The notes beneath the pieces are model-generated. The model did no database searches and was not told the DNA's origin. It was given only the letters and a program-made list of their open reading frames with translations. From assembly GCA_001897375.1 (NCBI GenBank), contig MKSU01000004.1, forward strand, positions 337,603-401,602: a stretch of 64,000 nucleotides of DNA. The letters run 5' to 3'. Source of the stretch: Sphingomonas sp. 67-36. Its GTDB lineage: Bacteria > Pseudomonadota > Alphaproteobacteria > Sphingomonadales > Sphingomonadaceae. This document shows, in pieces, positions 58,153-64,000 of this stretch. Position 1 is the stretch's first letter; every line of letters begins with the position of its first letter. The position numbers were made by a program, and so were the translations under genes.

Positions 58153-58187
58153 AAGGCCGGCGCCCCGCTGATCGGGACGCCGGCCTT
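58153..58187. terminator. Bidirectional hairpin terminator between the FAD monooxygenase and icd
   Basis: Perfect 10-base arms AAGGCCGGCG (58153-58162) and CGCCGGCCTT (58178-58187) surround a 15-base loop. The flanking A/T-containing ends give a usable tail in both directions. It lies between the convergent stops at 58151 and 58211 and is the clearest terminator in the window. Confidence 0.8.
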
Positions 58188-58210
58188 ACATCATGGCATC
58201 AGGGGCCGGG

Positions 58211-59431
58211 TCAGGCCCAGCTTGCCATCTTCTTTTCGAGGTTCTCGCGGATCTTCTCGAAGAACTGCTCGGTGGTCAGCCACTTCTGGTCCGGGCCGAT
58301 CAGGATCGCGAGGTCCTTGGTCATGTCGCCGGCCTCGACCGTCTCGATGCAGACCTTCTCCAGAGTCTCGGCGAAGCGGGTGACGTCCGGCGTATCGTCG
58401 AACTTGCCGCGATACTTGAGGCCGCCGGTCCAGGCGAAGATCGAGGCGATCGGGTTGGTCGAGGTCGCCTTGCCCTGCTGGTGCTGGCGATAGTGGCGGG
58501 TGACGGTGCCGTGCGCGGCCTCCGCCTCGATCGTCTTGCCGTCCGGCGTCATCAGCACGGAGGTCATCAGGCCGAGGCTGCCGAAGCCCTGCGCCACCTG
58601 ATCCGACTGCACGTCGCCGTCGTAGTTCTTGCAGGCCCAGACGAACTCGCCGTTCCACTTCAACGCGGAGGCGACCATGTCGTCGATCAGGCGGTGCTCG
58701 TAAACGATGCCCGCTTCCTTGAACTTGTCCTTGAATTCCGCCTCGAACACCTCGGCGAAGATATCCTTGAAGCGGCCGTCATAGGCCTTGAGGATAGTGT
58801 TCTTGGTGGAAAGATACAGCGGCCAGCCGCGGCCCAGCGAGTAGTTCATGCTGGCGCGGGCGAAATCGCGGATCGATTCGTCGAGGTTGTACATCCCCAT
58901 CGCGACGCCGGAACCGGGAAAGTCGTAGACGTCCTTCTCGATGACGGTGCCGTCCTCGCCCTCGAACTTCATCGTCAGCTTGCCCTTGCCGGGCACGCGG
59001 AAGTCGGTCGCGCGATACTGGTCGCCGAAGGCGTGGCGGCCGACGACGATCGGATGCGTCCAGCCGGGGATCAGGCGCGGCACGTTGCGGATCACGATCG
59101 GCTCGCGGAAGATCACGCCGCCCAGGATGTTGCGGATCGTGCCGTTGGGCGACTTCCACATCTGCTTCAGGCCGAATTCCTCGACCCGCGCCTCGTCCGG
59201 GGTGATCGTGGCGCACTTCACCGCGACGCCGTATTTCTGCGTCGCGTGCGCGCTGTCGATCGTCACCTGATCGTTAGTGGCGTCGCGATGCTCGACGCCG
59301 AGATCGTAATAATCCAGCTCGATATCGAGATACGGCTTGATCAGGCGCTCGCGAATCCATTCCCAGATGATCCGCGTCATCTCGTCGCCGTCGATCTCCA
59401 CGACGGGCGTCTTCACCTTGATCTTCGCCAT
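58211..59431 (-). CDS. icd: NADP-dependent isocitrate dehydrogenase
   Basis: 406 residues, the eukaryote-like homodimeric type common in alphaproteobacteria. It converts isocitrate to 2-oxoglutarate, making NADPH. Features: [19 protein letters not shown] at the start, [19 protein letters not shown] with the substrate-binding loop, [22 protein letters not shown] with the metal-binding Asp residues, and [14 protein letters not shown]. The start is the ATG at 59431 with AAGGA upstream. It is divergent from psd across 142 bases, in which I see no strong signal. Confidence 0.97.
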   Translation of the reverse strand: MAKIKVKTPVVEIDGDEMTRIIWEWIRERLIKPYLDIELDYYDLGVEHRDATNDQVTIDSAHATQKYGVAVKCATITPDEARVEEFGLKQMWKSPNGTIRNILGGVIFREPIVIRNVPRLIPGWTHPIVVGRHAFGDQYRATDFRVPGKGKLTMKFEGEDGTVIEKDVYDFPGSGVAMGMYNLDESIRDFARASMNYSLGRGWPLYLSTKNTILKAYDGRFKDIFAEVFEAEFKDKFKEAGIVYEHRLIDDMVASALKWNGEFVWACKNYDGDVQSDQVAQGFGSLGLMTSVLMTPDGKTIEAEAAHGTVTRHYRQHQQGKATSTNPIASIFAWTGGLKYRGKFDDTPDVTRFAETLEKVCIETVEAGDMTKDLAILIGPDQKWLTTEQFFEKIRENLEKKMASWA

Positions 59432-59573
59432 GTCCAAATCCTTGTCAGGGGAGGTTTGGCGTGCGCGATAGGGGGAAGGGCGCGGAGGATCAACCGTCGC
59501 GCGCGGCTGCGGCTTGTGCAAAATGCGCGTCGGATGCGTTGTGCGGGGCGAGACGCGCGGCTAAACCGCGCCG

Positions 59574-60311
59574 ATGCCATCATTAGATAAACCGGAAGGC
59601 CCCGGCGGCCTTCCAGTCACCACCACCGTCAAGTGGCGCTTTCCCGCCGTCCATCCGGAGGGGCAGAAGTTCGTCGCGATCGCATTCGGCCTCACGCTGC
59701 TGCTGACGATCGTCTCGAATATCTTCTTCTGGCCGATGCTGGGGTTGACCGTGTGGGTCGCGGCGTTCTTCCGCGATCCGGTGCGTACCACGCCGCGCGG
59801 CGACGATCTGGTCGTCGCCCCCGCCGACGGGCTGGTGACGATGATCGAGCGCGTGCCGGTGCCGCGCGAACTGACCGGCGAGCTGGGCACGGAGCCGATG
59901 GTGCGCGTGTCGATCTTCATGTCGGTGTTCGACGTGCACATCAACCGCGCGCCGATCGCCGGGACGATCAAGCAGGTCGTCTATATCTCCGGCAAATTCC
60001 TCAACGCGGACCTCGATAAAGCGTCCGAGGACAATGAGCGCCAGCATTTCGTCGTCGAGGGGCATGACGGCCGCCGCGTCGGCTTCACGCAGATCGCCGG
60101 ACTGGTCGCGCGGCGTATCGTCGGCTTCGCCAAGGTCGGCGATATCGTCGCGGTCGGCCAGCGCGTCGGGCTGATTCGCTTCGGCAGCCGTGTCGACGTT
60201 TACCTGCCCGAAGGTTGCGCGCCGCAGGTGGCGCTCGGCCAGCGATCGGTGGCGGGAGAGACGGTGATCGGCCGCTATGGCCTTCCCGCCGTGAGCGGAA
60301 CGGCGCAGTGA
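59574..60311 (+). CDS. psd: Phosphatidylserine decarboxylase (short form)
   Basis: 245 residues. It makes phosphatidylethanolamine from phosphatidylserine. One hydrophobic region (about 36-65, [17 protein letters not shown] and beyond) anchors it; [13 protein letters not shown] is the family signature and Ser205 in RFGSRV is the predicted cleavage site that becomes the pyruvoyl cofactor. It is immediately followed by pssA (37 bases). Confidence 0.95.
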   Translation: MPSLDKPEGPGGLPVTTTVKWRFPAVHPEGQKFVAIAFGLTLLLTIVSNIFFWPMLGLTVWVAAFFRDPVRTTPRGDDLVVAPADGLVTMIERVPVPRELTGELGTEPMVRVSIFMSVFDVHINRAPIAGTIKQVVYISGKFLNADLDKASEDNERQHFVVEGHDGRRVGFTQIAGLVARRIVGFAKVGDIVAVGQRVGLIRFGSRVDVYLPEGCAPQVALGQRSVAGETVIGRYGLPAVSGTAQ

Positions 60312-60348
60312 TCCTCCACCTCGTCTCCGCCGCGCGGGGCGCACGCGG

Positions 60349-61143
60349 ATGACCGTGCGGCCGCAACGCCGGCTCGGCGGCCTGCCGCTGCGCGCGGTAC
60401 TGCCCAACGCGGTGACCGCGCTGGGGCTATGCTCCGGCCTGTCGGGCGTGCGCTTCGCCGTCGCCGGCTGGTGGGAGCTGGCGGTGGCGATGATCCTGCT
60501 CGCGGGCGTGCTCGACGGGCTGGACGGCCGCATCGCGCGGATGCTGCGCGGGCAGAGCCGGTTCGGCGCGGAGCTCGATTCGCTGGCCGACGCCATCTCC
60601 TTCGGCGTGTCACCCGCGCTGATCCTTTATCTCTGGTCGCTCTCCGCGCTGCCGCGCTTCGGCTGGACGGCGGCGCTGATGCTGGCGGTGTTCTGCGCGC
60701 TCCGCCTCGCGCGCTTCAACGCCAATATCGACGTGACCGAGCAGCCGCACAAATCCGCCGGCTTCCTCACCGGCGTGCCCGCGCCGGCCGGCGCGGGGCT
60801 GGCGCTGCTGCCGATGTTCCTGTGGTTCTGTACCGGGGAGCCGCTGCTGCGCTCGCCCTGGATCGTCGCGCCGTGGACGGCATTGGTCGCGTTCCTGATG
60901 GTCTCCAGCCTCGCCACTTTCTCCTGGGGCTCGCTGCGCCTGCGCCGCAACATCCGCTTCGAGGCGCTGGCGGTGGTAGTGATCTTCGGCGCCGCCGCCG
61001 TCTCCGCGCCCTGGCATAGCGCCAGCGCGCTATGCATCATCTACCTGCTCACGCTGCCGTTCAGCATCGCCAGCTATGCGCGGGTCAGGCGGCAGCGCGT
61101 AGCGGCGCAGGCCGGCGAACCGGCGCCGCCGCCGGCCGCCTGA
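60349..61143 (+). CDS. pssA: CDP-diacylglycerol--serine O-phosphatidyltransferase
   Basis: 264 residues, multi-spanning inner-membrane enzyme. The CDP-alcohol phosphotransferase motif is complete: Asp56-x2-Asp59-Gly60-x2-Ala63-Arg64-x8-Gly73-x3-Asp77-x3-Asp81. With Psd it supplies the phosphatidylserine to phosphatidylethanolamine route. Its last 59 bases overlap the small membrane-protein gene on the opposite strand. Confidence 0.95.
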   Translation: MTVRPQRRLGGLPLRAVLPNAVTALGLCSGLSGVRFAVAGWWELAVAMILLAGVLDGLDGRIARMLRGQSRFGAELDSLADAISFGVSPALILYLWSLSALPRFGWTAALMLAVFCALRLARFNANIDVTEQPHKSAGFLTGVPAPAGAGLALLPMFLWFCTGEPLLRSPWIVAPWTALVAFLMVSSLATFSWGSLRLRRNIRFEALAVVVIFGAAAVSAPWHSASALCIIYLLTLPFSIASYARVRRQRVAAQAGEPAPPPAA

Positions 61144-61318
61144 CCGCCACGCGGCGCTCGACACGCAGCGGCTCAGTAGCCAGCGCCATCGCAAGAGGCG
61201 AGCGGCCCGCAAGCGCCAGCCGGATCTTCGTAAGGTTCGGCGCAACGCTCGCCGCAATGGCATAAGCCGCGATACCCAGTGCCGCGCCGAAGGTCACGAT
61301 CGCCAGCAAAAACATCAT
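61085..61318 (-). CDS. Small membrane protein preceded by tandem LexA-like boxes
   Basis: 77 residues (or 76 from the second ATG at 61315), no recognised family. One N-terminal transmembrane helix (about 3-25, FLLAIVTFGAALGIAAYAIAA) is followed by a short loop and a basic Arg/Pro/Ala tail (about 50-77, with VERRVAVRRPAAAPVRRP). A consensus AAGGAGG (61324-61330) lies 5 or 8 bases upstream of the two ATGs, the best Shine-Dalgarno I noticed in the window. Two GTTC-N7-GTTC sites lie 66-105 bases upstream. The size, topology and apparent SOS control resemble the SOS-induced small membrane division inhibitor SidA of Caulobacter in concept only; no sequence similarity is claimed. Its 3' end overlaps pssA by 59 bases. 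Confidence 0.65.
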   Translation of the reverse strand: MMFLLAIVTFGAALGIAAYAIAASVAPNLTKIRLALAGRSPLAMALATEPLRVERRVAVRRPAAAPVRRPAPLRAAA

Positions 61319-61383
61319 CTTCGCCTCCTTGCCACCCGCGCATCGCCTAAACGCACGAGTCGGAATCCGGTGCCAGAGCCAGT

Positions 61384-61423
61384 GTTCTTGCTCTGTTCTG
61401 ATCGACGTGTTCCATGTTTGTTC
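61384..61423. promoter_or_regulatory. Two tandem LexA-type (SOS) boxes
   Basis: GTTC-N7-GTTC occurs at 61384-61398 (GTTCTTGCTCTGTTC) and again at 61409-61423 (GTTCCATGTTTGTTC), 25 bases apart start to start. Both match all eight fixed bases of the alphaproteobacterial LexA box. They lie 66 and 91 bases upstream of the minus-strand small membrane-protein gene and 148-187 bases upstream of rpsB. A TTGACG hexamer (61429-61434, minus strand) is a possible -35 for the small gene, with a poor -10. Confidence 0.65.
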
Positions 61424-61486
61424 GCATCCGTCAAGCGATTGCTTTTCGCCACGGCTTGCGCTAACGGCGCGACCCTCAACTCCGCA

Positions 61487-61543
61487 TGGGAAGCATCATC
61501 ACCGGTGCGCCGGCTTCCAGCCGGTCGTCATTCTCGCTTCCCA
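61487..61543 (+). promoter_or_regulatory. Structured leader upstream of rpsB with alternative pairings
   Basis: TGGGAAGC (61487-61494) pairs perfectly with GCTTCCCA (61536-61543), enclosing hairpin CCGGC-ttcca-GCCGG (61510-61524). The hairpin loop region itself contains GCTTCC (61513-61518), which can pair instead with GGAAGC (61489-61494). The two folds exclude each other. It ends 27 bases before the rpsB ATG. An autoregulatory S2 leader, as known for rpsB in other bacteria, is the likely role. Confidence 0.5.
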
Positions 61544-61570
61544 GAGGCTTAACCGGAAAGGAAAACACCT

Positions 61571-62371
61571 ATGGCGGCACCTGTCGTCACCATGCAGCAG
61601 CTCATCGAGACCGGCGCGCACTTCGGCCACCAGACCCATCGCTGGAACCCGAAGATGAAGCCCTACATCTTCGGTGACCGCAACGGCGTCCACATCATCG
61701 ACCTGTCGCAGACCGTGCCGCTGTTCGCGCGCGCGCTGGAGTTCGTGTCGTCCACCGTCGCGGCGGGCGGCAAGGTGCTGTTCGTCGGCACCAAGCGCCA
61801 GGCGCAGGAGCCGATCGCCGACGCCGCGCGCCGCGCGGGCCAGCATTTCGTCAACCACCGCTGGCTGGGCGGTATGCTCACCAACTGGAAGACGATCTCC
61901 AATTCGATCAAGCGCCTGAAGGCCCTTGAGGAGCAGCTTTCCGGCAACACCGCCGGCCTCACCAAGAAGGAAGTGCTCCAGCTCACCCGCGAGCGCGACA
62001 AGCTCGAGCTGTCGCTCGGCGGCATCCGCGACATGGGCGGCATTCCGGACGTGATGTTCGTGATCGACGCCAACAAGGAAGAGCTGGCGATCAAGGAAGC
62101 CAACACGCTCGGCATCCCGGTCGTCGCGATCCTCGATTCGAACGTGTCGCCGGACGGCATCGCCTTCCCGGTGCCGGCGAATGACGACGCGAGCCGCGCG
62201 ATCCGCCTCTATTGCGAGGCGGTGGCGATCGCCGCCACGCGCGGCAACCAGGAGCAGCAGCGCCGCGGCGGCGCGGACCTCGGCGCGATGGCCGAGCCGA
62301 TCGCCGAAGAGGCGCTGGCGCCGGAGGTCGCGGAAGTGGCTGTCGAGGCGGAACGCCAAATCGACGCCTGA
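61571..62371 (+). CDS. rpsB: 30S ribosomal protein S2
   Basis: 266 residues. Typical S2 segments: [24 protein letters not shown] at the N-terminus, [31 protein letters not shown] and [15 protein letters not shown]. An acidic Glu/Ala-rich C-terminal extension (about 240-266) goes beyond the E. coli protein. A clear ribosome site (GGAAAGGAAAA) precedes the ATG. A structured leader lies upstream and a large hairpin follows before tsf. Confidence 0.98.
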   Translation: MAAPVVTMQQLIETGAHFGHQTHRWNPKMKPYIFGDRNGVHIIDLSQTVPLFARALEFVSSTVAAGGKVLFVGTKRQAQEPIADAARRAGQHFVNHRWLGGMLTNWKTISNSIKRLKALEEQLSGNTAGLTKKEVLQLTRERDKLELSLGGIRDMGGIPDVMFVIDANKEELAIKEANTLGIPVVAILDSNVSPDGIAFPVPANDDASRAIRLYCEAVAIAATRGNQEQQRRGGADLGAMAEPIAEEALAPEVAEVAVEAERQIDA

Positions 62372-62390
62372 CCGTCGCCGGAATGTCATG

Positions 62391-62427
62391 CGGGCGGGGC
62401 AGAGCGAATTTGGCGCTGCCCCGCCCG
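62391..62427 (+). terminator. Hairpin between rpsB and tsf (attenuator candidate)
   Basis: Perfect 12-base GC-rich arms CGGGCGGGGCAG (62391-62402) and CTGCCCCGCCCG (62416-62427) surround a 13-base loop; an internal AGCG/CGCT pair gives an alternative fold. There is no T-run after it, so it is probably a partial terminator or processing site that sets the ratio of S2 to EF-Ts rather than a full stop. tsf starts 40 bases downstream. Confidence 0.55.
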
Positions 62428-62467
62428 TACCCATATTCGACCGATAGCAAATTGAAGGACTAGGAAC

Positions 62468-63415
62468 ATGGCCGACATCACGGCTTCGATGGTCAAGGAC
62501 CTGCGCGAGAAGAGCGGCGCGGGCATGATGGACTGCAAGAAGGCGCTCAGCGAGACCAACGGCGACATGGAAGCCGCGCTGGACTGGCTGCGCACCAAGG
62601 GCCTCGCCGCCGCCGCCAAGAAGTCGAGCCGCACGGCCGCCGAGGGCCTGGTCGGCATCGAGGTTTCCGGCAACAAGGGCGCGGCGGTCGAGGTGAACTC
62701 CGAGACCGATTTCGTCGCGAAGAACGATCAGTTCCAGACCTTCGTGCGCGACGTCACCTCCGTGGCGCTCGAGCTGGGCGACGATATCGCCACGATCAAG
62801 GCGGCCCCGCTGGGCGGCAAGACCGTCGAGGAGGTGCTGACCAACAACATCGCGACGATCGGTGAGAACCAGAACCTGCGCCGCGCGAAGAAGCTGGAAG
62901 TGTCGAAGGGCGCGGTCGTGGGCTATGTCCACAACCAGCAGGCGCCGGGTCTCGGCAAGATCGGCGTGCTCGTCGCGCTGGAGAGCGAGGCGTCGGACGA
63001 CGTGCTCCAGAGCCTCGGCAAGCAGCTCGCGATGCACGTCGCGGCGGCCTTCCCCAAGGCGCTGAACGAGGAGGACCTCGACGAGGAGGAGATCGAGCGC
63101 GAACGCGCGATCGCGGCCGAGAAGGCGGCGGAGAGCGGCAAGCCGGCGGACATCATCGCCAAGATGGTCGAAGGCTCGATCGCCAAGTACCGCAAGGAGC
63201 ATGCGCTGGTCAGCCAGCTCTTCGTGATGGACGGCAAGACCAAGATCAGCGACGTGGTCGCCAAGGCCGGCAAGGACGCCGGCACGTCGATCGTGCTGAA
63301 GGATTACGTCCGCTTCCAGCTCGGCGAGGGTATCGAGAAGGAAGCGTCCGACTTCGCCGCCGAAGTGGCCGCCGCTTCCGGCGTGCCGCAGAAGCAGGCC
63401 GAGCCGGCCGCGTAA
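62468..63415 (+). CDS. tsf: Elongation factor Ts
   Basis: 315 residues. It exchanges GDP for GTP on EF-Tu. The N-terminal UBA-like domain (about 1-50) has [19 protein letters not shown], followed by the core with [16 protein letters not shown] and the dimerisation subdomain. AGGAAC lies just before the ATG. It follows rpsB after a 96-base gap with a hairpin and is followed by a terminator. Confidence 0.98.
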   Translation: MADITASMVKDLREKSGAGMMDCKKALSETNGDMEAALDWLRTKGLAAAAKKSSRTAAEGLVGIEVSGNKGAAVEVNSETDFVAKNDQFQTFVRDVTSVALELGDDIATIKAAPLGGKTVEEVLTNNIATIGENQNLRRAKKLEVSKGAVVGYVHNQQAPGLGKIGVLVALESEASDDVLQSLGKQLAMHVAAAFPKALNEEDLDEEEIERERAIAAEKAAESGKPADIIAKMVEGSIAKYRKEHALVSQLFVMDGKTKISDVVAKAGKDAGTSIVLKDYVRFQLGEGIEKEASDFAAEVAAASGVPQKQAEPAA

Positions 63416-63427
63416 TTCGCGAAAGCG

Positions 63428-63447
63428 GGGAGGGGCACGCCCCTCCC
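63428..63447 (+). terminator. Terminator hairpin after tsf
   Basis: GGGAGGGGC (63428-63436) and GCCCCTCCC (63439-63447) form a 9-base stem whose innermost pairs must open to give a loop. It starts 13 bases after the tsf stop. The following CATTCTC is only moderately T-rich, so termination may be partial. Confidence 0.65.
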
Positions 63448-63457
63448 TCATTCTCAA

Positions 63458-63526
63458 CGCCCCGGCCGAGACCGGAGTCCGGCAGCGCGCCACGCGCATG
63501 ACCGGGCCCTGCTCCTCGCCGGGGCG
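63458..63526. repeat. REP-like palindromic element, second family member
   Basis: Perfect 9-base arms CGCCCCGGC (63458-63466) and GCCGGGGCG (63518-63526) enclose an inner palindrome CCGGA-g-TCCGG (63472-63482). GGAGTCCGGCAGCGCGC (63474-63490) matches the element at 5915-5931 in 16 of 17 bases. It lies between tsf and pyrH. Confidence 0.6.
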
Positions 63527-63616
63527 ACGCTTGTGCGGCCCAAGCCATTCGACGGTTGCGGCCTTATCCCGCCCCGCCTAAGGTCCGGCGCCTTGTCCCC
63601 AATAGCTTCGGAACGC

Positions 63617-64000
63617 ATGACCAGCCCCCGCTACAAACGCATCCTCCTGAAACTCTCGGGCGAAGTCCTGATGGGCGAGGGCGGCAAGTCGATCGACCCC
63701 GAAGTCACCGCTCGCGTGGCCGAGGAGATCGCCGGCGTGAAGGCGCAGGGCTATGAGCTGTGCGTCGTGGTGGGCGGCGGCAACATCTTCCGTGGCCTCG
63801 CCGCCGCCGCGCAGGGCTTCGAGCGCGCCACCGCCGACTACATGGGGATGCTGGCGACGGTGATGAACGCGCTCGCGGTGCAGAATGCGCTGGAGCAGAT
63901 CGGCGTCGACACGCGCGTCCAGTCCGCGATTCCGATGCAGTCGGTGTGCGAGCCGTTCATCCGCCGCCGCGCCGCGCGGCATCTGGAAAAGGGCCGGGTG
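63617..64000 (+). CDS. pyrH: Uridylate kinase (5' part, cut by window edge)
   Basis: The first 128 of about 240 codons. The amino-acid kinase fold begins [19 protein letters not shown] (Lys and glycines for phosphate binding), then [11 protein letters not shown] and [19 protein letters not shown], the signature of bacterial UMP kinase PyrH. It makes UDP from UMP. It lies downstream of tsf beyond a terminator and a REP-like element, so it may have its own promoter; none is clear by eye. Confidence 0.96.
   Translation, partial: MTSPRYKRILLKLSGEVLMGEGGKSIDPEVTARVAEEIAGVKAQGYELCVVVGGGNIFRGLAAAAQGFERATADYMGMLATVMNALAVQNALEQIGVDTRVQSAIPMQSVCEPFIRRRAARHLEKGRV

Noticed and set aside
61374-61395. CAGAGC...GCTCTG inverted repeat as a separate operator
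   Set aside because: Six-base arms that overlap the first LexA-like box; the direct-repeat GTTC pattern explains the region better.
61499-63499. 666-codon minus-strand open frame across rpsB and tsf
   Set aside because: Antisense shadow of two certain genes; composition is low-complexity Arg/Leu/His/Asp without motifs.

Overview
This window is a compact, GC-rich, core-genome segment of a sphingomonad-type alphaproteobacterium (Sphingomonas or a close relative). The evidence is gene content and order: carA-carB-greA, purM-DUF2066-hdaA-ppk1-ppx, pyrF-trpF-trpB-trpA-accD-folC, psd-pssA and rpsB-tsf-pyrH. The many GTG/TTG starts, the numerous 4-base stop/start overlaps and the REP-like intergenic palindromes agree with this. 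I see no insertion sequence, integrase, prophage module, CRISPR array, rRNA or replication origin. No stretch longer than about 300 bases lacks a gene; the longest gaps are 35897-36151 (255 bases) and 61319-61570 (252 bases).

Layout. 1-9700: a truncated GatB/YqeY gene, carA and carB separated by an unusual small secreted-protein gene, greA, a four-gene cassette of small envelope proteins (YqjD/YqjE/DUF3618 type), then eno and ftsB. 9700-20280: a drug-type MFS exporter, a secreted prolyl oligopeptidase, a WYL-like small protein, a glycine-zipper protein, an SDR, the UvrD/PcrA helicase, and small enzymes (GFA, NTF2-like, methyltransferase, YjbR). 20276-31690: purine synthesis (purN, purM), a DnaA-inactivator homologue, and polyphosphate metabolism (ppk1, ppx, and ppk2 nearby), with rnd and aspS. 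31700-41400: carbonic anhydrase, lipA, a RatA-like protein, pncC, ispDF, an MHS transporter, rsmD, an RluB-type pseudouridine synthase, an orphan response regulator and a CCC-motif protein. 40017-45902: one long minus-strand operon, lapA-pyrF-trpF-trpB-trpA-accD-folC. 45958-53060: patatin-like lipase, EEP-family hydrolase, tRNA-Thr(TGT), and an overlapping rarA / beta-lactamase-like / yjbR / DUF429-like operon. 53000-58190: PadR-DUF2218, a GT4 glycosyltransferase, a Kef-type antiporter and a FAD monooxygenase. 58200-64000: icd, psd-pssA, a small membrane-protein gene, rpsB, tsf and the start of pyrH.

Most genes are housekeeping: pyrimidine, purine, tryptophan, fatty-acid, folate, isoprenoid, lipoate and phospholipid synthesis, translation and RNA processing. 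The less expected signals are regulatory. Two tandem GTTC-N7-GTTC motifs (the alphaproteobacterial LexA-box pattern) lie upstream of the small membrane-protein gene at 61085-61318, which also has a consensus Shine-Dalgarno; this is the best candidate for an undescribed system, an SOS-induced small membrane protein. Others are a switch-like RNA leader before rpsB, a Fur-like dyad before the CCC-motif protein gene, an AT-rich palindromic operator before padR, and a DnaA-inactivator homologue with a degenerate P-loop translationally coupled to ppk1.
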